From positions 1 through 58,482 of the forward strand of contig CALEZT010000022.1 in assembly GCA_937927975.1 (NCBI GenBank): a stretch of 58,482 nt of DNA, given 5' to 3'. Under the pieces are notes generated by a model that did no database searches, was not told where the DNA came from, and was given only the letters and a program-made list of their open reading frames with translations. Below are positions 1 to 7,587 of the stretch, piece by piece. Origin of the DNA: an uncultured Phycisphaerales bacterium (GTDB lineage: Bacteria > Planctomycetota > Phycisphaerae > Sedimentisphaerales > Anaerobacaceae). Both the position numbers and the translations under genes were made by a program. Numbering within the stretch: position 1 is the stretch's first letter; each line of letters starts with the position of its first letter.

Positions 1-101
1 TCAGGCCGGAGTAGCCACCGCTTTCTCAACCTTCAACTACCGAAGGGACAACCTCCGAAGACATACCAGTGTTGGGCAATATTCTATAAGGGGTGTGTTG
101 T

Positions 102-275
102 ATGGCAAATGAGAATACCAAGAAACTATCAAAGAAGGCCGAACAAGCTTCCAAGATCGCAAAAGAGTTCCCCAGAGAGGCGGTTCTTGCCGCGGCCGCC
201 ATGGAGCGGACAGCTCGGTATCGGAGAACTACGGTGATTGAGGAGACGCAGTACGCCTACGAAAAAATCTATTAA
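102..275 (+). CDS. small hypothetical protein
   Basis: A 57-residue ORF beginning at ATG 102, preceded by an AAGGGG-like ribosome binding site about 10 bases upstream; an in-frame GTG at 93 is a weaker alternative. The product is charged and Ala-rich with several Lys/Glu pairs, no membrane segment and no motif I recognise. It sits just upstream of the transposase gene and could be a resident gene cut by the contig edge or the element, or a passenger. It is short enough that it may not be translated. Confidence 0.35.
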   Translation: MANENTKKLSKKAEQASKIAKEFPREAVLAAAAMERTARYRRTTVIEETQYAYEKIY

Positions 276-292
276 GGGCGGCATGTTTCTAC

Positions 293-321
293 TTGACTTT
301 CCTTAACCGCTCAAGCATAAT
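293..321 (+). promoter_or_regulatory. sigma70-like promoter of the transposase
   Basis: TTGACT (293-298) and CATAAT (316-321) are separated by exactly 17 bases. The expected transcription start, about 7 bases after the -10, falls at 328, one base before ATG 329, so the transposase mRNA would be essentially leaderless. No Shine-Dalgarno sequence precedes this ATG, which fits. Confidence 0.5.
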
Positions 322-328
322 GGTCAGT

Positions 329-1186
329 ATGAATAAGCTGACCAAAGAAGAGCGTGTTCGTGTAATATCAGCCCTTGTAGAGGGCAACTCAATTCGGGCC
401 ACCGTGCGAATGACTGGTACAGCCAAGAACACGGTGGCCAAATTATTGGCCGACATCGGCCAAGCCTGCGAGCGTTATCACGACAAGGTCATGGTGAATC
501 TGCCCTGCAAGCGGCTCCAAGTTGATGAGATTTGGTCGCTCTGCTATGCCAAGGCGAAGAATGTCCCCGAAGAGCACCTAGGTGAGTTTGGTTATGGTGA
601 CGTGTGGACCTGGGTAGCCATCGACGCCGACACGAAGCTTGTCCCTCAGTGGCTCGTTGGTCTACGGAGTGCAGAATGGGCCAACGCATTCATAAGCGAT
701 CTGGCCTACCGTCTGACGAACCGCGTGCAACTGACCAGTGATGGGCTCAAGGCGTACCTGAATGCTGTAGAGGAAGCGTTTGGGGGAGAAGTGGACTATG
801 CCACCCTGGTGAAACTCTATGGTCCCGAGAAGTCTGAAGTGTGCGAGCCTGTAGCGGCGCACACGTATAGCCCCGGCCAAGTGACTGGTTGCCAGTTGTC
901 TGTGATCCAAGGCAACCCCGATCCGCGCCACATATCTACGTCATACGTGGAACGGCAGAATCTCACGATGAGGATGTCTATGCGGCGATTCACGCGACTC
1001 ACGAACGGATTCAGCAAGAAGGTCGAGAACCTTGGCTACGCTGTGGCCCTCCACTTCATGCACTACAACTTCTGCCGGATTCATCAGACCTTGAGAATGA
1101 CCCCGGCCATGGCGGCTGGCGTGAGCGATCATGTGTGGGAACTGGACGAACTGGTAGACCTGATTGATAGCCAAGATTCAAACTGA
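329..1186 (+). CDS. IS1-like DDE transposase
   Basis: A transposase of about 285 residues with an N-terminal helix-turn-helix (residues ~5-45, MNKLTKEERVR onward) and a DDE-type catalytic core. Recognisable blocks are KRLQVDEIWSLCYAK (first catalytic Asp region), FGYGDVWTWVAIDADTKLVP, VQLTSDGLKAYL, and the conserved C-terminal STSYVERQNLTMRMSMRR and HFMHYNFCRIHQTLR, whose Glu completes the triad. I recall this family being annotated as IS1 family/DDE integrase. I chose ATG 329 because the homologous region starts there; an in-frame upstream start at 293 overlaps the promoter. The gene appears full length. Terminal inverted repeats and target duplications could not be identified, and the left end may lie outside the window. 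Confidence 0.85.
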   Translation: MNKLTKEERVRVISALVEGNSIRATVRMTGTAKNTVAKLLADIGQACERYHDKVMVNLPCKRLQVDEIWSLCYAKAKNVPEEHLGEFGYGDVWTWVAIDADTKLVPQWLVGLRSAEWANAFISDLAYRLTNRVQLTSDGLKAYLNAVEEAFGGEVDYATLVKLYGPEKSEVCEPVAAHTYSPGQVTGCQLSVIQGNPDPRHISTSYVERQNLTMRMSMRRFTRLTNGFSKKVENLGYAVALHFMHYNFCRIHQTLRMTPAMAAGVSDHVWELDELVDLIDSQDSN

Positions 1187-1264
1187 CCCACTACCTGTCA
1201 GTGTTTTCGCCGGCGACGCATGTCACAGCGAAAGCGCAGGAGATCGGCAACTCCAAGAAGAAGG

Positions 1265-1289
1265 CCTGTCATCGTCAGGCGATGACAGG
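1265..1289. repeat. perfect 10-bp-stem hairpin
   Basis: CCTGTCATCG, a 5-base loop, then CGATGACAGG form a perfect inverted repeat between the convergent transposase and lipoprotein genes. On the minus strand it lies 44 bases beyond the lipoprotein stop and is followed by a pyrimidine stretch (CCTTCTTCTT). It may be a weak bidirectional terminator, or debris from the end of the mobile element. Confidence 0.45.
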
Positions 1290-1332
1290 CGCATCATGGA
1301 GGAACTCATGGTGAAATCGGCCTTCGCGGCCG

Positions 1333-2592
1333 CTACGGCAAGGCGGACTTGATCTCCACAAGGGATGTCCCCAGCGTGGTCCGGGCAATCTGGTCGAGCC
1401 GCGCTTCCGGCCCGCAGAAGTGGAACGTCCGATGGATGTGAACGATGCTGCCGCCGGGGGGCAGAGCGGCCGCCGGGGACGAGGTCTCCAACTCGTAGAA
1501 CGGCCCCATGGGCTTGGCACCGGGCGAGGCGGGCCCATCGTTATAGGAGTTGATCACGTCGCCTCGGAACGGTTCGTCCTGAAGCTGCCACATCGAGTTG
1601 ACGTAATCCACCGCATCGGCGGGCTTGCTGTACTGGACGATCGTCAGGACCTTGTTGAGAGCGTCGTAGCTGCCCGCGACGTTCTGGGCCCGCTGCGGCG
1701 TCAGTCCGATCTTGCTTCGGTACTGCCCGTCGGCGCTGAAGAACATCACGCGCTCTTTGACGACGAGTCGGTCCTCCGGCACCTTCCCGAAATACGTGTC
1801 GTTGACCACCGGACCCAACTCGCTTTCGGGTCCCGTCTGGTAGGGGATGACGACCGTCGTCTCAGGCGACGGATTGAACATGCCCAGAATCCAGATGGAC
1901 AGCAGGCCCGTGTCTTTCGTCCAGGGCTTCAGGCCGGTGTTGACGACCTTGTTGTTCGACTCGAAGGCCACCATATTCACATCGGGACCTGCGGTCGTGC
2001 CCAGCAGACCCAGAGCGACGTTGCGATCCAGGACCCGGACGGTTCGAGTCACCCGCAAGTCGAACTCCGTCCCCGAATAGTTCGTCAGCTTCATCGTCTT
2101 TTCGAGAACCGCCGAACGCGCCGTCTTGGCGGCCAGCGTCCAAGGCTCCGTGTCGATCGCCGGCGGGGTGAACCAGTGCTCCAGATCGAACGGAACGCCC
2201 TTGCCGAAGAAGATGGAGAACTGCCCGCCCTCGGGTCCGAGCCAGAAGCGGTCTTCGCCGCCGAACGGGTTCATGTGCTTGACGAATTCGCCCGAGGCGA
2301 TCAGTTCGCGATTGATCCAGCCGAAGCTCAGGCCGTCGGGCCCGGTGGCCGAACTGGTCATCACCCGTCCCTGCATCTTGGGCAACACGACGACCTGTCC
2401 CTGTCCCGAGCGGTCCTTGAGGATCACGACGTCCGTATACGCCTGCAGGAACGCGACGTCGTCGCGGAAGCCTCCCTCCTGGACTTTCGCCGCCCCTTTC
2501 TTGGCGCCCGCGGACGTGGGCTTGGCCTTGTCCGTCGCACATCCGGCGGCCACGAGCGTCACCGACAGCAATGCCATTGTTCGTAGGTTCAT
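1333..2592 (-). CDS. exported lipoprotein, DUF6786-like
   Basis: A 419-residue protein with a lipoprotein signal peptide: MNLRT, a hydrophobic stretch and the lipobox VAAGC, so Cys at about residue 18 should be lipidated. The start at 2592 has a GGGAGG Shine-Dalgarno 7 bases upstream; in-frame upstream starts lack one. The mature protein has the sequence style I associate with DUF6786 (FGWINRELI, EDRFWLGPEGGQFSIFF, LEHWFTPPAIDTEPW), a family of mutarotase-like beta-sandwich proteins in Bacteroidota and Planctomycetota. No catalytic role is known to me; carbohydrate binding or processing at the cell surface is inference. The gene is monocistronic, divergent from hom, with its own promoter at 2679-2707. 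Confidence 0.65.
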   Translation of the reverse strand: MNLRTMALLSVTLVAAGCATDKAKPTSAGAKKGAAKVQEGGFRDDVAFLQAYTDVVILKDRSGQGQVVVLPKMQGRVMTSSATGPDGLSFGWINRELIASGEFVKHMNPFGGEDRFWLGPEGGQFSIFFGKGVPFDLEHWFTPPAIDTEPWTLAAKTARSAVLEKTMKLTNYSGTEFDLRVTRTVRVLDRNVALGLLGTTAGPDVNMVAFESNNKVVNTGLKPWTKDTGLLSIWILGMFNPSPETTVVIPYQTGPESELGPVVNDTYFGKVPEDRLVVKERVMFFSADGQYRSKIGLTPQRAQNVAGSYDALNKVLTIVQYSKPADAVDYVNSMWQLQDEPFRGDVINSYNDGPASPGAKPMGPFYELETSSPAAALPPGGSIVHIHRTFHFCGPEARLDQIARTTLGTSLVEIKSALP

Positions 2593-2678
2593 GTTCAGCC
2601 TCCCTTGTGCCATGACTTCCTGTCTCTCACATCCAAGCCGACGTCCCAACGTCGCGACGAAAACGCCGGCGTCAGGCA

Positions 2679-2707
2679 AGAGTAGCCCATCCGGCGTCGA
2701 TTGGCAA
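2679..2707 (-). promoter_or_regulatory. promoter of the lipoprotein gene
   Basis: Read on the minus strand, TTGCCA (2707-2702) and TACTCT (2684-2679) are separated by 17 bases. Transcription would start near 2672, giving a leader of about 80 bases before ATG 2592. The 363-base gap between the divergent genes otherwise holds only the hom promoter and leader. Confidence 0.45.
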
Positions 2708-2795
2708 GTCCCTCATCCGCGATTCACTCCCTCCGTCGGCCCTGGAAACGCGTCGATTCGGCGCCCTGCGACGTCCGGTTTGGCGAGCTTTTTCC

Positions 2796-2824
2796 TTGAC
2801 CGTCATGGGTCGATCGAGTTTAAT
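2796..2824 (+). promoter_or_regulatory. promoter of the hom operon, with ~125-nt leader
   Basis: TTGACC (2796-2801), 17 bases, TTTAAT (2819-2824). The inferred start near 2831 leaves about 125 bases of leader before GTG 2956. The leader contains a GTCC-GAA-GGAC hairpin (2885-2895) and a possible longer GC stem pairing 2896-2899 with 2920-2923. No Thr/Met-rich leader peptide or T-tract attenuator was seen. Confidence 0.55.
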
Positions 2825-2955
2825 AAAGGGCTATTCACGGCATCGAGGAGGTGCTTGCAGCGCCCGACGTGCCGTTATAGGACGGTCCGAAGGACGGGGA
2901 TCGCGGCCGAGGGCCGGGACCCCGAGGTCGCCGACGAAAGCAGCAGGTGAGAACT

Positions 2956-4281
2956 GTGGAAGAAAAACGCGTACGAGTGGGTGTGGTCGGATTCGGCACC
3001 GTCGGCGCCGGCGTCGCCAAGCTGATCCTGGAAGAAGCCGACGCGATCGCCGCGAAGATGGGCGTGCGTCCGGAACTGGCATGTGTCGTGGACACCGACA
3101 CGACGCGTCCCCGTCCGATCCAACTGCCCCCCGGCGTACTCACCACCGACCTCAACCGGCTGCTCAACGACCCGTCCATCTCCATCGGCGTCGAACTCGT
3201 CGGCGGCACCGGCATCGCCAAGGAGATCCAGTTCAAGATGCTCCGGGCCGGCAAGGACGTCGTCACGGCCAACAAGGCCCTTCTGGCCACCCATGGCAAC
3301 GAGCTGTACCATGTCGCGCGAGAGAACCGCCGCTGCATCGCGTTCGAAGCCAGTTGCGTCGGCGGCGTCCCGATCATCGGCGCGATCCGCACGGGCCTGG
3401 CGGCCAACCAGATCAACGCCATGTATGGAATCGTCAACGGCACCTGCAACTACATCCTCTCGAACATGAGTTCGAAAGAGGAGAAATTCTCCCAGGCCCT
3501 GGCCAAGGCCCAGAAGCGAGGCTTCGCCGAGGCCGATCCCACGCTCGACATCTCCGGCGGCGACAGTGCCCACAAGCTGGCCATCCTCGCCTCCATCGCC
3601 TTCGGATGGGAGATCGCCATGGAGGACGTCTTCGTCGAAGGGATCGACGGAATCGCCAAGGAGGATCTTCGCTACGGACGCGAGATGGGCTACCGTCTCA
3701 AGCTGCTCGCCATCGCCCAGCGAAGCGCCGACGGGCGTCTCTCCTTGCGGGTCCATCCGGCGTTCATCTCGGCGGAGACCGCCTTGGCGAGAGTCGAGGG
3801 CTCGTTCAACGCCATCAGCGTCTTCGGCAGCGCGGTCGGTGAGACCCTGTACTATGGTCGAGGGGCAGGCATGATGCCCACCGCCAGCGCGGTGCTGGCC
3901 GATGTGATCGACGTGGCTTTGGGCAACTCCCAAAGGACCTTCAATCACCTGCGATTGCGGCCCCGTGCGGAAATCAAGCCGTTCATCGAGCCGATCGGCG
4001 AGATCGTCACCCGGTTCTATATCCGCGTGATGGCCAAGGACGAACCCGGCGTGGTCGCCAAGTACGGCAAGATCCTGGCCGACCATCAGATCAGCATTTC
4101 CGGCGCCCTCCAGCACGAGGGCACCGGGCCCGGCGACACCGTGCCGGTCGTGATCACGACCCATCGGACGCAGGAAAAGAACATGACGGAGGCCTTGGCG
4201 GAGTTGAAGAAGATCGATATCATCAGCGGCAAGCCTGTCTGCGTGCGAATCGTGGATATCCCGCAGGACAAGGATGCGTAG
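2956..4281 (+). CDS. hom: homoserine dehydrogenase
   Basis: NAD(P)-dependent reduction of aspartate-4-semialdehyde to homoserine, the branch step to threonine and methionine. The 441-residue protein shows the Rossmann motif VGFGTVGAGV near its N-terminus, the catalytic-domain blocks GKDVVTANKALLA, FEASCVGGVPIIG, NGTCNYIL and DPTLDISGGDSAHKL, and a C-terminal ACT domain (from about residue 355, RVMAKDEPGVVAKYGKILA) that usually gives threonine feedback inhibition. GTG 2956 is preferred over GTG 2947 because AGGTGA then sits about 6 bases upstream. It is the first gene of a co-directional set with a putative homoserine kinase and aspartate kinase. Confidence 0.93.
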   Translation: MEEKRVRVGVVGFGTVGAGVAKLILEEADAIAAKMGVRPELACVVDTDTTRPRPIQLPPGVLTTDLNRLLNDPSISIGVELVGGTGIAKEIQFKMLRAGKDVVTANKALLATHGNELYHVARENRRCIAFEASCVGGVPIIGAIRTGLAANQINAMYGIVNGTCNYILSNMSSKEEKFSQALAKAQKRGFAEADPTLDISGGDSAHKLAILASIAFGWEIAMEDVFVEGIDGIAKEDLRYGREMGYRLKLLAIAQRSADGRLSLRVHPAFISAETALARVEGSFNAISVFGSAVGETLYYGRGAGMMPTASAVLADVIDVALGNSQRTFNHLRLRPRAEIKPFIEPIGEIVTRFYIRVMAKDEPGVVAKYGKILADHQISISGALQHEGTGPGDTVPVVITTHRTQEKNMTEALAELKKIDIISGKPVCVRIVDIPQDKDA

Positions 4282-4289
4282 TTGAAGAA

Positions 4290-4402
4290 AGCGCGAGACT
4301 CGAAATCCGAAATCCGAAACGAGTCCCGCAGGCGGCGATGTTTCTGCCATTTTGATTCTCGTTCATTTGGGTTTGTTTCGAATTTCGTGCTCCGGATTTG
4401 AC
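4290..4402. repeat. GAAATCC-type intergenic inverted repeat, copy A
   Basis: The gap between hom and the next gene is filled by a degenerate palindrome. The left arm carries CTCGAAATCCGAAATCCGAA and the right arm its imperfect complement (TTTGTTTCGAATTTCGTGC followed by TCCGGATTTG). It is AT-richer than its surroundings and has the same composition and orientation as copies at 32292-32377 and 49064-49221. Confidence 0.6.
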
Positions 4403-4410
4403 TTTCAGAC

Positions 4411-5598
4411 ATGGCCAAATACGTGATCATCGTTCCGGACGGGGCGGCGGATGAGCCGCTGGAGCAGTTCGACGGCAAGACGCCGCTCGAAGCGGCCGAG
4501 ACTCCGAACATGGACCGGATCAGCGTCGAGGGGCGCCAGGGTCTCGTGCGGACCGTGCCCGACGGACTCGATCCCGGCAGCGACGTCGCCCAGATGAGCC
4601 TGCTGGGATATGATCCCCTGCGGTACTACAGCGGTCGCGCGCCCATCGAGGCGGCCGCCAAGAACATCCGCCTGGGCCTGGACGACTGGGTGTTCCGCTG
4701 CAATCTCGTGACCGTTGCCGACGGACTCATGGCCGACCACAGCGCCGGGCACATCTCCACCGAAGAAGGCGGCAGCCTGATTCGCGAGCTGGCCAAGCAC
4801 ATCACCGACGAACGAATCGCCCTGCACACCGGCGTCAGCTATCGCCACCTGATGGTCGTCAAAGGCGTGGAGTTCGACGTTCGCACGTATCCGCCGCACG
4901 ACCACATTGGAAAGCCGGTCGAGAAGCTCCTGCCCCGCGGCAAGGGGTCCGACCTGCTGATCCAGTTGATGAACCAGTCGCAACAGCTCTTCGCGGGCCA
5001 CGAAATCAACAAGGTCCGCCAGGACCTCGGCGAGAACCAGGTCAGTTCGATCTGGTTGTGGGGACAGGGCAAACAGGCCCGTCTGGACAGCTTCCGCAAG
5101 CGGTATGGGCTCAAAGGGGCGGCCATCACCGCGGTGGACCTCGTCCGCGGCCTCGCCAAGCTGGTCGGATTCGACCTGATCCACGTGCAGGGCGCAACCG
5201 GGTTCCTCGACACCAACTATCAGGGCAAGGGCCAGGCCGCTATCGAAGCGCTCGAAAAGTACGACCTGGTCTTCATCCACGTCGAGGCCCCCGACGAGGC
5301 CGGTCACGAGAGGAACGCCGACGCGAAGAGGCAGGCCATCGAGCAGGTGGACAGGCACGTCGTCGGACCCGTGCTCGAAGCCCTACGCCGTTACGAGGAT
5401 TGGCGGATCCTCCTGCTCCCGGACCATCCGACGCCGGTCCAGACGGGCGCCCACTCGTCGGCGGCGGTGCCGTTCGCGATGGCCGGAACGGGAATCACAG
5501 GCATCCTGCACGCGGGCTTCAGCGAGACCAACGCGACCAAAGCGGGCCTGCGCATCGAAAAGGGATGCGAGCTGATGGAGTACTTCCTCAGAAGTTGA
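4411..5598 (+). CDS. phosphoglycerate mutase-like protein, proposed homoserine kinase
   Basis: A 395-residue member of the alkaline-phosphatase superfamily resembling archaeal-type cofactor-independent phosphoglycerate mutase (ApgM). Visible metal-site blocks are VIIVPDGAADEP at the N-terminus, the nucleophile region PGSDVAQMSLLGYDP, TVADGLMADHSAGHIS, FIHVEAPDEAGHERNADAK and LLLPDHPTPVQTGAHS. This architecture is shared with the TIGRFAM class 'proposed homoserine kinase' (TIGR02535), defined by clustering with threonine genes. Here it lies directly between hom and lysC, which favours phosphorylation of homoserine over glycolysis. ApgM-type phosphoglycerate mutase remains the alternative. ATG 4411 follows an intergenic inverted repeat; no strong Shine-Dalgarno is evident. 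Confidence 0.8.
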   Translation: MAKYVIIVPDGAADEPLEQFDGKTPLEAAETPNMDRISVEGRQGLVRTVPDGLDPGSDVAQMSLLGYDPLRYYSGRAPIEAAAKNIRLGLDDWVFRCNLVTVADGLMADHSAGHISTEEGGSLIRELAKHITDERIALHTGVSYRHLMVVKGVEFDVRTYPPHDHIGKPVEKLLPRGKGSDLLIQLMNQSQQLFAGHEINKVRQDLGENQVSSIWLWGQGKQARLDSFRKRYGLKGAAITAVDLVRGLAKLVGFDLIHVQGATGFLDTNYQGKGQAAIEALEKYDLVFIHVEAPDEAGHERNADAKRQAIEQVDRHVVGPVLEALRRYEDWRILLLPDHPTPVQTGAHSSAAVPFAMAGTGITGILHAGFSETNATKAGLRIEKGCELMEYFLRS

Positions 5599-5603
5599 AT
5601 CGG

Positions 5604-5632
5604 TTGACGACGGACGTCTTCGCCGGTACAGT
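5604..5632 (+). promoter_or_regulatory. promoter of lysC
   Basis: TTGACG (5604-5609), 17 bases, TACAGT (5627-5632). The inferred start near 5639 gives a leader of about 23 bases containing AAGGGTGA before ATG 5662. This would let lysC be expressed apart from hom. Confidence 0.45.
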
Positions 5633-5661
5633 TCAAACTTTTTAAGGGTGACAAAACAACT

Positions 5662-6906
5662 ATGGCAATCATTGTTCAGAAATTCGGCGGCGCCTCGGTC
5701 GCGAATGCCGAGCAGATCCGCCGGACGGCCAAGCGAATCATCGAACGCATGCAGTCCGGCTACCAGGTCTGCGTGGTGGCTGCGGCCCGTGGGCATCAGA
5801 TCGAAGAACTCCTGCGCGACGCGAGGGAACTGAACCCGAACCCTCCCAAGCGGGAGATGGACCAGCTTCTGAGCACCGGGGAGCAGCAGACCGTTTCTCT
5901 CCTGGCCATGGCCCTCGAGGCGATGGGCCACAAGGCGATCAGCTTCACCGGCAGCCAGATCCACATGCTCACCGACGGCGTCTACAGCAACGCCCAGATC
6001 AAGAGCGTGGACTCGGAGTTCATCCGGCGGGAGTTGAACGAAGGTCGGATCGTCATCGTCACCGGTTACCAGGGGGTGGACGAGCACGGGAACGTCACCT
6101 CGCTGGGTCGAGGCGGTTCGGACACCAGCGCCGTCGCGCTGGCGGCGGCCTTGAAGGCCCAGGAGTGCGAGATCTTCGCCGACGTGGACGGCGTGTACAC
6201 CGCCGATCCTTCGATCTTCAAGAACGCGGCGATGCTCGACGAGATCAGCTACGACGAGATGATCGAGATGGCCAGCGTCGGAGCCGGCGTTCTGCATGGC
6301 CGGTCCGTAGCCATCGGCAAACGATACAACGTCAGGATTCGAATCCGAAACGCAGCGAACGATAATCCGGGAACCATCATCACACACGAGGTGCCGCAGA
6401 TGGAAGGTATATTGGTGTCGGGTGCGACAATTCAGAAAGACATGGCCAAGATCGGGCTGGCGGGAATTCCGAACGTCCCAGGGACCGCGGCGCAGATCTT
6501 TGCCCGGCTGGCCGAGGCCAAAGTCGTCATCGACGACATCATCCAGACCGAGATCAGCCACGAGAAGGCGAATCTGTCGTTCATGGTCCACAAGTCGGGC
6601 CTGGCTGCCGCGAAGAAGGTTGCGAACGAACTGAAAACCGAGCTCGGCCTCGACAGCATCTTCGTCCGCGAGGACATCGCCTTGGTCTCGGCCATCGGCG
6701 TCGGGATGCGGTCGCAGTTCGGCGTCGCCCAGCGGATGTTCGGCGCCCTGGCCAAGGCCAAGGTGAACATCGACTCCATCACCACGAGCGAAATCCGGAT
6801 CAGTTGCGCGGTCGGCCGACAGGACGTCGAGAAGGCCCTGGAAGCCGTGTGCCTGGCCTTCGATCTGGATCGCCCCGCGAGACAGCGGACCAAGGCCGCC
6901 AAGTAG
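5662..6906 (+). CDS. lysC: aspartate kinase
   Basis: ATP-dependent phosphorylation of aspartate, the first committed step to Lys, Thr and Met. The 414-residue protein begins with the signature IVQKFGGASVAN, has the kinase-domain blocks GRGGSDTSAVALAAAL and CEIFADVDGVYTADP, and ends with two ACT domains (about residues 265-405; GVGMRSQFGVAQRMFGALA) that usually bind lysine or threonine. Length is normal for a monofunctional enzyme. The start has an AAGGGTGA ribosome site. It lies 63 bases after the putative homoserine kinase gene, so three threonine-branch steps are grouped; asd and thrC are not in the window. Confidence 0.93.
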   Translation: MAIIVQKFGGASVANAEQIRRTAKRIIERMQSGYQVCVVAAARGHQIEELLRDARELNPNPPKREMDQLLSTGEQQTVSLLAMALEAMGHKAISFTGSQIHMLTDGVYSNAQIKSVDSEFIRRELNEGRIVIVTGYQGVDEHGNVTSLGRGGSDTSAVALAAALKAQECEIFADVDGVYTADPSIFKNAAMLDEISYDEMIEMASVGAGVLHGRSVAIGKRYNVRIRIRNAANDNPGTIITHEVPQMEGILVSGATIQKDMAKIGLAGIPNVPGTAAQIFARLAEAKVVIDDIIQTEISHEKANLSFMVHKSGLAAAKKVANELKTELGLDSIFVREDIALVSAIGVGMRSQFGVAQRMFGALAKAKVNIDSITTSEIRISCAVGRQDVEKALEAVCLAFDLDRPARQRTKAAK

Positions 6907-6918
6907 GACGGGCCCGAG

Positions 6919-7575
6919 GTGGCTCGCAGACGAACCAGAAAGCGGGCGATGAGCAGACGCAATCGAGCCGTCCTGATCGGAATCACTCTGATCGGGACGG
7001 CTTTTCTTGTTCTGCTCGACAGGGATTTCGTCGCCCCGCGATGGTCGGACCTGCTGACGTCACGTGTGCGGACTCTCGGCACGGACCTGGACTGCTACCA
7101 CGGACAGAGCTTCTCGGTCGCGAGGGTCGTCGATGGCGATACGCTCCATCTCGATGTCGCCGACGCCGGCGGGAAGGTCACCAAGGTCCGTTTGATAGGG
7201 ATCGACGCGCCCGAGATGGGCTCCGGTCAGCGGGAACGCATGTACTATGCCGAGGAGGCCACGGCCGGGATGAAACACCTGGCCCTGGGCCGGCGCGTAA
7301 CGGTCTATCTCGACCGACAGGCAGGGAGCCGAGACCGCTACGACCGCCTGCTCGCGTATCTCCAATTGCCCGACGGGCGGTTTCTCAACGAGGAGCTGCT
7401 GTCGCAGGGCCTCGCTTACGCCGACCTGCGATTCAAACATGGCTACTACCGCAAGTACACGCAATTGGAGGCAAGCGCGCGAGCCCTCAAAGAGGGCCTC
7501 TGGGCCCGCGTCACGCTCGACCAGACGCCCGTCTGGCGACAGAAGCGAACGCAAGGCAGCAAGGATTCCGACTGA
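6919..7575 (+). CDS. membrane-anchored thermonuclease-family nuclease
   Basis: A 218-residue protein with a basic N-terminus (MARRRTRKR), one transmembrane segment (about residues 18-36), and a staphylococcal-nuclease (SNase/TNase) domain from about residue 65. Seen are RVVDGDTLHLDV, VRLIGIDAPEMG (the catalytic Arg/Glu region), and RDRYDRLLAYL carrying the second catalytic Arg. SNase proteins cleave DNA or RNA with Ca2+; the anchor predicts an extracytoplasmic domain that could degrade nucleic acid at the cell surface. GTG 6919 is 12 bases after lysC; ATG 6949 is an equally reasonable start. It is convergent with the downstream regulator with only 12 bases between stops. Confidence 0.85.
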   Translation: MARRRTRKRAMSRRNRAVLIGITLIGTAFLVLLDRDFVAPRWSDLLTSRVRTLGTDLDCYHGQSFSVARVVDGDTLHLDVADAGGKVTKVRLIGIDAPEMGSGQRERMYYAEEATAGMKHLALGRRVTVYLDRQAGSRDRYDRLLAYLQLPDGRFLNEELLSQGLAYADLRFKHGYYRKYTQLEASARALKEGLWARVTLDQTPVWRQKRTQGSKDSD

Positions 7576-7587
7576 TCGTGTCCGACT

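Noticed and set aside
2875..4350. 491-residue minus ORF across hom
   Set aside because: Antisense to homoserine dehydrogenase, whose motifs are unambiguous.
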